A stretch of 64,000 nucleotides of DNA, taken from assembly GCA_964476155.1 (NCBI GenBank), contig CAYYYS010000006.1:1-64000 (forward strand), given 5' to 3'. This document shows, piece after piece, positions 52,762 through 63,080 of the stretch. Within the stretch, counting starts at the first letter, position 1; each line of letters opens with the position of its first letter. The DNA is from JAHIYU01 sp964476155. Lineage in GTDB: Bacteria; Krumholzibacteriota; Krumholzibacteriia; LZORAL124-64-63. A program made the translations under genes and the position numbers. The notes under the pieces were generated by a model. It made no database searches and was not told the origin of the DNA. It worked only from the letters and a program-made list of their open reading frames with translations.

Positions 52762-55700
52762 TCACCGAACAAGCATCAACTTCCGGGCCGCACTGACACC
52801 ACCCGGCATCCCGGCTCTAGCAAAGTACATCCCACTCGAAACAGCTCGTCCCCGCTCATCCAACCCGTCCCAAGCCACCTCATGATGCCCAGCCGCCAGC
52901 ACCTCCGACACCAGCACCCGCACCCGCCGCCCTTGCAGATCATAAATCCCCAACTCGACCTGTCCAGCCCGAGCCAAGTCGAAACAAAGCGTCGTCCGCG
53001 GATTGAACGGATTAGGATGGTTGCTCAACTGAGCGGCCACCGGCACAGGCGTATCACCCACACCTGTAAGATCCCCAATAACCAACCGCGCCAACACCCC
53101 ATGCGGCGAGTCGGGGTCGGTCGACACAATAACGATGTCGTCCGTATGTAACCCGGCCGCTACACCCGCCGGATCGAACGTGGCCCGCATGACCAGCGTT
53201 AGCCCCGGATCGATCCGCCCCGAAGTCGGCGTCACGTCGAGCCAGCTCGCCCCCCAGCTCACCGATGTAATATCCAGCGGCAGCACGCCGTCGTTGTAGA
53301 CCATGAACGTTTCCACGCCCATGCTCGGAATCGTGTCCAGCGCCGCCGAAATGTTCAGCAGCCCAGCACCCGAGTTGTTGTCGCGCCCAAGGGCGTCGAT
53401 ATCGGTCGCGCCGATCTCCAGGGTCTCGGCGATGAGCGCAGGCGTCGCGCCGGGCGAAGCCTGCAACAGGATCGCCACCGCACCCGCCACCAACGGACAA
53501 GACATACTCGTCCCCGAATAGGCTGCGTACCCGCTGTTGGACAGCGTGGAAGTAACATTGTCGCCAGGTGCCGAGATGTCAGGCTTCATCAGGCCGGGTG
53601 GGTAGGGGTAATCGTCATAGTCGGTACCTGTGATACCCCAGTGCGTAGGCCCGATACTAGAGCTGGACCACACTACATCGGTATTGGTGGTGGCACCCAC
53701 GGTGATCATCGACGAGTGGCCGCCCGTCCCATACCAGGGATTGGGACAGTCACCGGGCGAACCGATGTCCTGGGGCAGCGGAAAGTGCCCGCCGTAGTTG
53801 TCGCCGTTGCCGGCCGACGCGACCCAGGGGATGCCCATGGCCAGCAGGACGTCGGCGTTGGCGCGGTTGGCCTGCTTGAGGTCGTCGGCGGGATTGTCCC
53901 AGCCGGCGCTCATGCTGAACAGGTCGACCGGACCGTGGTCCAGGCCGAACTGCATGGCTTCGACCAGGTCGGTGTAGTAGCCGGGAACCGCGCGCAGGGC
54001 CATCAGTGTGGCGCCGGGCGCGGCGCCGGTGGTGGTGCCGCTGGTGCCGTCGCCGATGATCAGGCCGGCGGTATGGGTGCCGTGATGGATGCTCATGTCG
54101 CCGTCGTAGGGATCGTCGTCGTCGTCGACCGCGTCCCAGCCGTGATTCGGGTATTCGGCGCCGCCGTCCCACATGGCGGCGGTCAGATCGGAGTGATCGT
54201 AGGAAACACCGGTGTCCACGTGGCCGACGAGCACACCGGTCCCGTCGAATCCTTCGGCCCAGGCCTGATCGGCGGCGATACGCGAGAGGTGCCAGGCCAG
54301 GGCCTGGGCGTCGACTTGCGGGTCGTCTGGTGCGATGTCGCCGTGGGCGTGGCTGAGTTGATCGTCCAGCCAGATGCGACCGACGGCCGGGTCGGCGGCC
54401 AGGGCGACCACGGCTTCAGGTTTGACGGTCGCCGCGTAGGCCCCGGCCAGCCACAGCTCGCGCGGCGGGTCCATCTGGCCGCTCGCGATCAGGTCGGTGA
54501 ATAGCGGCGCCAGTTCTTCGCCGGCGCGCGCCAGATTGGTGCGCAGGGCGGCGGCGGTGACCGCGCTGCGATCGGTTCGTCCCGCGCCGGCTAGGGCCAT
54601 GTCCAGGGCGCGCGTGTCGATTCGCAACGACGGTTCGATGACACAGCTCAACCCGTCCTGGGCGGCCTTGGCCAGAGCAGCCTGAAGCGAGGCGCCGATC
54701 TGCTCGAGGTGGGTCAGACGCCGGGTCGGCGGATCAGCGGCCAGTCGGTCCAGGGTGTCGCGCGACGGCGCCGTGAACGTGTGTGTCACTTCGGTGGGGT
54801 CCACGCGCAGTTCCGGATCGCCAACGAGCCAAGTCCAGGTCTCGCCGTACACGTTGTCGGACTCATCCGACTCGGCCACGTCACGCAGGACGTCCACCTC
54901 GAAGGCGATGTCGTGGTCGCCGGCGCTTAGCAACAGCTCGTGATCCTCGATGGCCACGTAGGTCGACACTGGCAGTCCGCCGCTCAGTTCCCAGGCGGCC
55001 ACGGGCGCGTCGTCCACCGACAGCTCGATGAAGAAGTCGTCGGTCACGTCGGCCAGCCCATCGTTCAGGAACGCGAAGCTGACGTAGGCGGTGCGGTCGG
55101 CGGCCAGGAAGCCGGTCTCGCGCTCGCCGCTGAACATGTTGCCAACCAGCGCCGCGCCCCAACCCGTGGGCGTGAACGGGGAGAGGTCCGGTTCGGTGGC
55201 TCGTTCGCAGGTATAGACGTTGTGGCCCTGGGTGGGCGTGTCGCGCCGGTCGATCCAGGCGGCGTGCAGTTGACCGTTGCCCACGACGCCGTCCAGGTAG
55301 CGGTACTGGGGCTCGGCGAGGTTCTGGTCGGTAACGGTTTCGATGTCGCCCCAGTTGTCGGGGTGGCCGTGGCCGCCGGCCTGGCGGGCGGCGATGTCGA
55401 ATTCGTCGCCGTTGGCCGGGGCGTCCAGCCACAGGCAGCCCACGATGCCGTCGCGGGCGTAGACGGCCGGGCCGACGCTCTCGTATTCGTCGGCGATGAT
55501 CTCGTAGGGGCCGTACATGGTGGTGCCGCTGTCCCACGAGAACGAGTAGATGATGTCGCCGTCGATGTTGCCCAGGCCGTCGTCGAAGTCGCGCTGGAAG
55601 ACGGCGAAGACCTCGCCGTCGCCGCAGGCCACCCGCGGGAAGCCGCAGTTGTTGCCGGTCCAGTGGGTCAGGTCGGTGATGTCGTTGAAGCCGCCGCTGA

Positions 55701-56718
55701 CCGCGTCGCTGGCGATCAGGATACGCGTGGGATCGCCCCACACGCTGGCCTCGCCGTTGATCAGGTGGGCCAGGGCGCCGTCGAGGGCCACGTCGGGCCA
55801 GAGGTCGGGCAGGCCGTCGGGCACCAGCGAGTCGAAGCCGATCGTGTTGCCGGAGTTGGTGGACCACATCCAGACCAGGGTCCATTCCCACTGGTACAGG
55901 TCCCAGTTGATCTCCTGATAACTCGCGGCGATGAACAGCGTGGAGAAGTCGCCCGAGCCGGTGACCGCCACGCTCGGTGTGGCGTTGGTCGAGTCGGTGA
56001 ACAGGCCCTTGACCCAGGCCCAGCTCGTGGGGTCGTCGGCATTGGAGGAGCGCGACCGGGTAATGTACCCGTCGTCGCGAATCCAGACCACGTGGATGAA
56101 GCCCGCGTCGTCGATGGCGATATCGGGCATGGTTTCGTCAGCGGTGAACGAGGGCATTTCCCAGACCGTCCAGGTGGCGCCGTCGTCCTGGCTGCGCGCG
56201 ATGTGGATGTCGCGGTCTGTGCCGCCGAGGTCGGTGGCCTCGAAGACGGCGTAGAGGTCGCCGGTGGTGGGGCTGATCGCCAGGCTGCAGTAGGCGTCGT
56301 TCATGCTGGTGGCGTTGGCCAGCAGGTGGTCGGGGGTCCAGGGGGCGTCGCGGGTTTCGGTGCGCTGCGCCATCGACTTGGTGGCGTTGGGGCGCAGGTC
56401 GAACCAGTCGCGGTTCACGGCGGCGGCCGGCGGTGTTTCGGTGATGAAGTCGCGGACGACCGGCCGAGTGAGGGGCGCGTCCTCGAGATCCATATCCTGG
56501 AAAACGGGGCGGCGGCTGTCCTGTCTGGAGGCAAGGGGGCGGGCCCCGGACTGTCGTGTCTGCGGACCGGCGGGCGCGAGCCGCGCGTTGGGATCAGCTT
56601 GTTCGCTGGTGAGCGCAGGTCGGGTGACGGTTCCTTTGACCAGGGTGCCGCGTTCGGCGGCCGTGACCAGAGACGTCGACAATAAGAGCAGAAGGGGGAT
56701 GACCAATCCGTGTCGCAT
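52762..56718 (-). CDS. giant secreted subtilisin-like protease with C-terminal sorting domain
   Basis: This is a 1318-residue secreted S8-family peptidase. The signal peptide is residues 1-21. An N-terminal sialidase/BNR-like beta-propeller region (about 120-520) precedes a CARDB-like domain (about 540-650) and an inhibitor-like propeptide region. The catalytic domain then carries Asp835 (GHVDTGVSYDH), His879 (HGTHTAG) and Ser1071 (GTSMSCP). The C-terminus is a FlgD/type-IX-like domain (NHPNPFNPRTT, then YDLQGRRVRV, ending KLMLVR). The catalytic domain sits unusually late in the chain. GGAGG lies four bases before the ATG. Confidence 0.9.
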   Translation of the reverse strand: MRHGLVIPLLLLLSTSLVTAAERGTLVKGTVTRPALTSEQADPNARLAPAGPQTRQSGARPLASRQDSRRPVFQDMDLEDAPLTRPVVRDFITETPPAAAVNRDWFDLRPNATKSMAQRTETRDAPWTPDHLLANATSMNDAYCSLAISPTTGDLYAVFEATDLGGTDRDIHIARSQDDGATWTVWEMPSFTADETMPDIAIDDAGFIHVVWIRDDGYITRSRSSNADDPTSWAWVKGLFTDSTNATPSVAVTGSGDFSTLFIAASYQEINWDLYQWEWTLVWMWSTNSGNTIGFDSLVPDGLPDLWPDVALDGALAHLINGEASVWGDPTRILIASDAVSGGFNDITDLTHWTGNNCGFPRVACGDGEVFAVFQRDFDDGLGNIDGDIIYSFSWDSGTTMYGPYEIIADEYESVGPAVYARDGIVGCLWLDAPANGDEFDIAARQAGGHGHPDNWGDIETVTDQNLAEPQYRYLDGVVGNGQLHAAWIDRRDTPTQGHNVYTCERATEPDLSPFTPTGWGAALVGNMFSGERETGFLAADRTAYVSFAFLNDGLADVTDDFFIELSVDDAPVAAWELSGGLPVSTYVAIEDHELLLSAGDHDIAFEVDVLRDVAESDESDNVYGETWTWLVGDPELRVDPTEVTHTFTAPSRDTLDRLAADPPTRRLTHLEQIGASLQAALAKAAQDGLSCVIEPSLRIDTRALDMALAGAGRTDRSAVTAAALRTNLARAGEELAPLFTDLIASGQMDPPRELWLAGAYAATVKPEAVVALAADPAVGRIWLDDQLSHAHGDIAPDDPQVDAQALAWHLSRIAADQAWAEGFDGTGVLVGHVDTGVSYDHSDLTAAMWDGGAEYPNHGWDAVDDDDDPYDGDMSIHHGTHTAGLIIGDGTSGTTTGAAPGATLMALRAVPGYYTDLVEAMQFGLDHGPVDLFSMSAGWDNPADDLKQANRANADVLLAMGIPWVASAGNGDNYGGHFPLPQDIGSPGDCPNPWYGTGGHSSMITVGATTNTDVVWSSSSIGPTHWGITGTDYDDYPYPPGLMKPDISAPGDNVTSTLSNSGYAAYSGTSMSCPLVAGAVAILLQASPGATPALIAETLEIGATDIDALGRDNNSGAGLLNISAALDTIPSMGVETFMVYNDGVLPLDITSVSWGASWLDVTPTSGRIDPGLTLVMRATFDPAGVAAGLHTDDIVIVSTDPDSPHGVLARLVIGDLTGVGDTPVPVAAQLSNHPNPFNPRTTLCFDLARAGQVELGIYDLQGRRVRVLVSEVLAAGHHEVAWDGLDERGRAVSSGMYFARAGMPGGVSAARKLMLVR

Positions 56719-56757
56719 GGATCCTCCGGGGTGGAAAAACACCAAAACTCAAAAGAT

Positions 56758-56766
56758 ATTATAGCA
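56758..56766 (-). promoter_or_regulatory. extended -10 promoter of the subtilisin-like gene
   Basis: On the minus strand TGCTATAAT is a perfect TATAAT with the TGn extension, about 40 bases before the ATG. No good -35 is present at 17 bases, as is usual for extended -10 promoters. A TATCA/TGATA palindrome lies just upstream. Confidence 0.55.
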
Positions 56767-56812
56767 TATCATCATGTGATAATGGTGATCAACTGTCCGG
56801 ATTGAGGCGATC

Positions 56813-59782
56813 CTAGCGAATCAGCGTAATCTTTGTCGATACGGCCAGTCCGTCCAACTCCGCACGTACCAAATAGATACCGCTGGAAAGAGCTCGGCCA
56901 CGGTTGCTGCGGCCATCCCACGCCAGCGTCACTTTTTCCCCAGCCAGCGGCCCCTGGTGCAGCAGAGCCACCTGACGACCCCGCAAATCGTGAATAGCCA
57001 CCCGTGCATCGGCCACACCACCCCGAGGCAAGTCCAGGAGGATCGTCGTGCGGGGATTGAATGGATTGGGTCGGGCCTGGAGGCTTGCGGTGGGTCTGGG
57101 CGGGCCATCGCCGGCCTCGAATCCGGTGTTGGGATCGCCGTAGATCGTCTCGGTGACGGTCAGCTGGGCTTCGGCCAGTTCGGTGGCCGATCGCACCTGG
57201 ACGAATCGATAGTTGTTGGGCGCCATGATGTCGCCGCCTGTCTTCCAGTCCTCCCACTCGATCATGGCGAGATCGTCGAACCAGGTCAGACCGGTGCCGG
57301 TGTCCGGTGGCTCTGTCCCGCAACGCAGTTCGAAGTAGGTGGCGTTGCTTGGCGTGTCAAGATCGACCCACTGTTCGGTCCAGTCGCAATTGCCGGTGAA
57401 GCGGGTGGCCAGATCGGTGCTGCTCAGGGAGCTCGAGCTGTAACGGTCGGCATAGAAGCGCACCATGATCCGCGACTCGGCCGCGTTTTCGGCGTGGAGC
57501 CAGCCCACCGCCGAATGTTCCAGCGCGGGATCACAGGGCAGGTGCTTTTCAAGATCGGTGCCGGTCTGGCCGCTGTCCGAGGATTCACGCTGCAAAGCCA
57601 GGCTGCGTTTGCCCGAGTGGAAACGGGTCTCGTCCAGCCATTCGTCGGACGTGTTGTCGTCCCAGAAGGTGGCGCCTTCGTCTTCGAAGCCGCCGTGCCA
57701 GAGGATCTCGCGGCCCCAGCGCACCTCTAGACCCGCGGCGTCCAGGGCGGACAAGTCGCCGAGATCCGGTAACGCGGTCGGTGCGGAGATCCACCAGCCG
57801 TCGTTTTCGGTCAGGGACAGGTCGAGGACGGTCTCCACCTGAGTGGAATCCACACCCGCTCGATTCGCATGGACCCGCGCCGTGTTGGTCTCGCGGTCGA
57901 CGACTACCACGGCGTTCATGGGTGTAGAGTAGTCGGCGATGCGGTCCATGATCTCATAGCCCAGCATGCCGGTGGCCGGTTGCGGGATGTAGTCGTCGAT
58001 CCAGGCCGGTGTGAACGTGCAGCCGACGATGCCGTCCTTTTCGATCTCCAGGGTCAGCACGAAGGTGGGGAAGGTCTCCGGGTAGTAGAGGTCGAAGATG
58101 AAGTTGCCCAGCGAATGGGCGATGAGCTTGTCGTTATAGCCTTCGAAGCCCTGCAGCACGTGGGGATGATGGTTGATCAGGATGTCGGCGCCCGCGTCGA
58201 GGGTCAGGCGGCGCAAGGCCCGCTCGTCCAGGGTCGGCTCGTTGCGGAAACGGAAATCGGGATCGCCGGGGGCAATCTCCGAAGCTTCCAGGATCGCCGG
58301 CGAGATCCAGGGCGCGGCGGCCTTGCCCGGCGCGGGAGCGGTCAGGTACTCGTCGCCGCTGTGGGTCTGCATGATGACCACGTCGGCCACGTCGTGCAGG
58401 CCGGCCAGGGCGCGCTCGACGTTCTGGGGGATGAAGAAACCAAAGCCCGGCTTGCTCGGCCCGGCGTCCAGGAAAGGCTGGTAGTTCCACTTGCGCCCGC
58501 AGCGGTTGGCTTGCCCCACTAAGGCAATACGGATACCGCGCTCGGTCCAGAAGGTCGGCGCCAGCGCGGCGGTCTCGTCCGAGCCGGCCCCGAAGTAGGG
58601 AATCCCGAGCCCGTCGAGCCCGTCGAAGGTGTCGAGCATGCCGACTTCGCCGTAGTCGATGATGTGGTTGTTGGCCAGATCAGCGATATCGACACCCGCG
58701 TACTGGATGCCGACGATGTTCTCAGGGCGGCTGCGGAAGACCACGCTCTTGGTGGGATGGGGCGTGCCGCGATCCGTGTACGACACTTCCAGATTGCAGA
58801 CGTTTACATCGGCGGCGTTACCGAAGATGTCGAGCGTCGGCTCGTACAGCGCTTCGATGCCGTATGTGTCGATGATGCCGCCGGAATACTCGTAGGCGCG
58901 GCCGGTGAACACGTCACCCACGAAGTTCACGGTGATCGGGCCGGACGCGGCGCCCGGATCCACCTCGACCTGACAGGCCGCGTAGCCCACGAGGCCGTCC
59001 GGATCGGTCACGGTCAGTCCCACCGTCCAACCATGGTCGGCGGTGACGGTGAAGGTGTGCTGCGGGCTCTCGTCCGCGCTGAAGGTGCTGTCGCCGAAGT
59101 CCCAGTGATAGACGTGTGCCGCGGAATCGGGGTCAAGCACTAGGGCATTGAACTGGACGGTGGCGCGCGTCTGGCCGCCGACCTGTCGCAGCTTGGCGGC
59201 CGACTGATCGATACCGACGATCGGCGCCACTGGCAGATCGGCGCTCACGTCCTCGATCGCGTCGAACCAGGTTTCACCCGGCGAGCCCGCGTCGGTGTCG
59301 TTCACGTAGATCAGCCGCGTGATCACGGGCAAATCGCCGAAGGTGGCGCGCCAATCCTCGCCCAGCGGCAACAGGTAGGTGCGCCACTGGTGACGGGAGA
59401 AGGCGCCCTGGTAGACGGTCCACCAGTTGTCGGCGGTCGGCAGTTCCTCGCCCATGAAGGTGTAGACCAGTTCACGCGTGCCGTCGCTCACGCCGAAGCC
59501 GTGCATCTCGCCCAGGTCGCCGGCCTTGATGGCAACGCGCCAGACGGTGCTGTCGGCGATGGTGACCGCGGTGATGTCCTGGGTCTTCCAGGTGTTGCCG
59601 TCCAGGATGAGCGCCTGTGCGCCTTCGTGGGCGTCGGTGGTCAGCGTCCAGCTGCCGGGGTCATTGTCTTGGCCGGGATAGCTGTCCAGGATGGGCGTGC
59701 CGGACTCGAAGTCCTCAATGACCTGGGCGTGCGCGGCGATCGTCAGCATGGCGATGATCAGGATCGTGATATACGAGCGCAT
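56813..59782 (-). CDS. secreted CapA-like (PGA_cap) metallophosphatase-fold protein with sorting domain
   Basis: This is a 989-residue secreted protein. The signal peptide is residues 1-20. A carbohydrate-binding-like domain (about 20-185) and a PKD domain (about 195-285: VYHWDFGDSTFSADESPQHTF) come first. Next is a poly-gamma-glutamate-synthesis CapA-type domain (about 290-600) with NFVGDVFTGR, CNLEVSYTDRG, DLANNHIIDYG, THSGDEY and NHHPHVLQGFE, which bind metals in the calcineurin-like fold. A jelly-roll module and a FlgD/type-IX-like end (ARPNPFNPRTT, then IHDLRGRQV, ending KITLIR) follow. CapA proteins are normally membrane-bound; a secreted, sorted form is unusual. GGGGAG lies upstream of the ATG. 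Confidence 0.87.
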   Translation of the reverse strand: MRSYITILIIAMLTIAAHAQVIEDFESGTPILDSYPGQDNDPGSWTLTTDAHEGAQALILDGNTWKTQDITAVTIADSTVWRVAIKAGDLGEMHGFGVSDGTRELVYTFMGEELPTADNWWTVYQGAFSRHQWRTYLLPLGEDWRATFGDLPVITRLIYVNDTDAGSPGETWFDAIEDVSADLPVAPIVGIDQSAAKLRQVGGQTRATVQFNALVLDPDSAAHVYHWDFGDSTFSADESPQHTFTVTADHGWTVGLTVTDPDGLVGYAACQVEVDPGAASGPITVNFVGDVFTGRAYEYSGGIIDTYGIEALYEPTLDIFGNAADVNVCNLEVSYTDRGTPHPTKSVVFRSRPENIVGIQYAGVDIADLANNHIIDYGEVGMLDTFDGLDGLGIPYFGAGSDETAALAPTFWTERGIRIALVGQANRCGRKWNYQPFLDAGPSKPGFGFFIPQNVERALAGLHDVADVVIMQTHSGDEYLTAPAPGKAAAPWISPAILEASEIAPGDPDFRFRNEPTLDERALRRLTLDAGADILINHHPHVLQGFEGYNDKLIAHSLGNFIFDLYYPETFPTFVLTLEIEKDGIVGCTFTPAWIDDYIPQPATGMLGYEIMDRIADYSTPMNAVVVVDRETNTARVHANRAGVDSTQVETVLDLSLTENDGWWISAPTALPDLGDLSALDAAGLEVRWGREILWHGGFEDEGATFWDDNTSDEWLDETRFHSGKRSLALQRESSDSGQTGTDLEKHLPCDPALEHSAVGWLHAENAAESRIMVRFYADRYSSSSLSSTDLATRFTGNCDWTEQWVDLDTPSNATYFELRCGTEPPDTGTGLTWFDDLAMIEWEDWKTGGDIMAPNNYRFVQVRSATELAEAQLTVTETIYGDPNTGFEAGDGPPRPTASLQARPNPFNPRTTILLDLPRGGVADARVAIHDLRGRQVALLHQGPLAGEKVTLAWDGRSNRGRALSSGIYLVRAELDGLAVSTKITLIR

Positions 59783-59905
59783 GTGTCTCCCCTGGGGCAA
59801 ATCGTGCGGCGGGGGTCGCAAGAGTATTGACAAAAAGACGTATCAGCGGCGCGAAGCGTCGGCTGTATACGACAGAGCCAAGACAGCGCGCTTGCGCGCC
59901 ACAAA

Positions 59906-59914
59906 TTATATCAC
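59906..59914 (-). promoter_or_regulatory. extended -10 promoter of the CapA-like gene
   Basis: On the minus strand TGATATAAT combines a perfect -10 with a TG extension about 125 bases before the start. A GCGCGC-TT-GCGCGC hairpin (59887-59900) sits at the expected transcript 5' end and may stabilise it. It is the same promoter style as at the subtilisin-like gene downstream. Confidence 0.5.
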
Positions 59915-59924
59915 ATCGACGGGA

Positions 59925-61298
59925 TCAAGAGAAACGGCGGGGGACAAACACACCGGGGGACTGGTCGGCGGCCAACTTGCCATCGACGACGACCTTTTCA
60001 CCCCGACGCCACACTGACTGGATCTCGCCGCGCCACTGATCGCCCGACCACAGCGACAACTTGCCGTTGAACGGCAGCGTCGTGCCCTCGGCGTCGGGGT
60101 CGAAAAGGACCAGGTCGGCATCGTAACCTTCGGCCACGCGGCCCTTGCGACCGGCCAGTCCCATCAGATCGGCGGGCTTCTCACAGCACAGGCGTACCCA
60201 GTCCTCGGGTTCGAGCAGTCCGTCGCGTACGCCGAGCGTGTAGGTGACCAGCAGCCGCTCGCCCACTCCGGCGGTGCCGTTGGGGATGGCGGGGAAACCG
60301 TTTTCGGCTTGGGCCTGCTTGAGCGCCAAGGGGAATTCGCAGTGATCGGTGGCGATCCAGGAGATTTCGCCATCGGCCAGACCCTGGCGCAGGTAGGCCG
60401 CGTCCAGAGAGGTACGCAGGGGCGGGGACATTACGCCGAGCAGGGCCGCGTCGTCGCCCGTGTTGTATTGCTCGTCGGTGCGGAAGAGATATTGGGGACA
60501 GGTTTCGGCGCGGATGTCGACGCCGACCGCCCGCGCGCCCTTGATCAGCTCCAGACCGCCGGCGGTCGAGAGGTGCACGATGGTCAGGGGGCAGCCGGTT
60601 TCCTCGGCGAGCAGCATGGCCGTGCGCACGGCTTCGATTTCCGAGTCGGGCTGGTGGGCGGCGGCGTGCCAGGCGGGCGCCGTTCGCCCCTTGAGCATGA
60701 GCTGGGTCTGGGCGTCGGCGTTCATCTCGCCGTCCTCGGCGTGGACCAGCAGGTGGGCGCCCAGTTCGCAGAGCTGCTTCATGAGCAGCTTCATCTCGTC
60801 GGGCGCGAGCATCAGACGGCCCTTGTAGGCCAGGAAAGCCTTGATGGTCGGCACGCCGGTGGCGACAACATCCGCCAACTCGGTCAGACGCTCGGGCGTG
60901 ATCTCGCTGATGGTCACATGGAGGCCGAAATCGCAGAGGCAGTCGTCCTGGGCGATGTCGCGCACGCGGGCCACGGCCCAGGGCAGGGGTTCGCCCTTGT
61001 CGGGGCGTGCGAAACCGATCACCGTGGTCGTGCCGCCGAGCAGGGCGGCCTCGCTGCCCTCGCGCCAGCCGCGACTGACGATGCCGTCGCGCAGGGGCAT
61101 GCCGAAGTGGGTGTGTGCATCGACACCGCCGGGTAAGAGCCACAGGCCGGCGCCGTCCACGTCGTCGGGGCCGACGAGTTTGAAGTTGGGGCGCGTGGCG
61201 ATTTCGGCGATGGTTTCGCCGGCGACGCGTACGTCGGCCTCGCGGGGGCCGTCACCGGTCATCACGGTGGCATTGCGGATCCAGAATTCGGTGCTCAT
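59925..61298 (-). CDS. hydA: dihydropyrimidinase/hydantoinase-family amidohydrolase
   Basis: This is a 457-residue cyclic amidohydrolase. Metal motifs are VDAHTHFGMP (about residues 59-68), the carbamylated-Lys region TIKAFLAYKG (about 150-159), VHAEDGE, IVHLSTAGG and the catalytic Asp in ATDHCEF. HydA (YgeZ) belongs to the ssnA-ygeWXY purine set, so this gene probably completes that pathway though it lies 55 kb away. A dihydropyrimidinase or phenylhydantoinase role is equally compatible with sequence. It is divergent from the carboxylase gene. Confidence 0.85.
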   Translation of the reverse strand: MSTEFWIRNATVMTGDGPREADVRVAGETIAEIATRPNFKLVGPDDVDGAGLWLLPGGVDAHTHFGMPLRDGIVSRGWREGSEAALLGGTTTVIGFARPDKGEPLPWAVARVRDIAQDDCLCDFGLHVTISEITPERLTELADVVATGVPTIKAFLAYKGRLMLAPDEMKLLMKQLCELGAHLLVHAEDGEMNADAQTQLMLKGRTAPAWHAAAHQPDSEIEAVRTAMLLAEETGCPLTIVHLSTAGGLELIKGARAVGVDIRAETCPQYLFRTDEQYNTGDDAALLGVMSPPLRTSLDAAYLRQGLADGEISWIATDHCEFPLALKQAQAENGFPAIPNGTAGVGERLLVTYTLGVRDGLLEPEDWVRLCCEKPADLMGLAGRKGRVAEGYDADLVLFDPDAEGTTLPFNGKLSLWSGDQWRGEIQSVWRRGEKVVVDGKLAADQSPGVFVPRRFS

Positions 61299-61427
61299 GC
61301 CGCAAAGCTATGTCGCGGACTCCGCCTTCACAAGTCGGGTGTCAAGTGGATGTGGACCGACGCCGCGAAGTGGCCCTATAATCGTCACTGGCCAAGACCG
61401 AATCCGCCCTCACCTGCAGGAGAGCCC

Positions 61428-63035
<1,608 letters not shown>

Positions 63036-63080
63036 TGGCGATGGTTGTTATGAAACTGTTTGCAGCAGGAGGAAGAAGCC

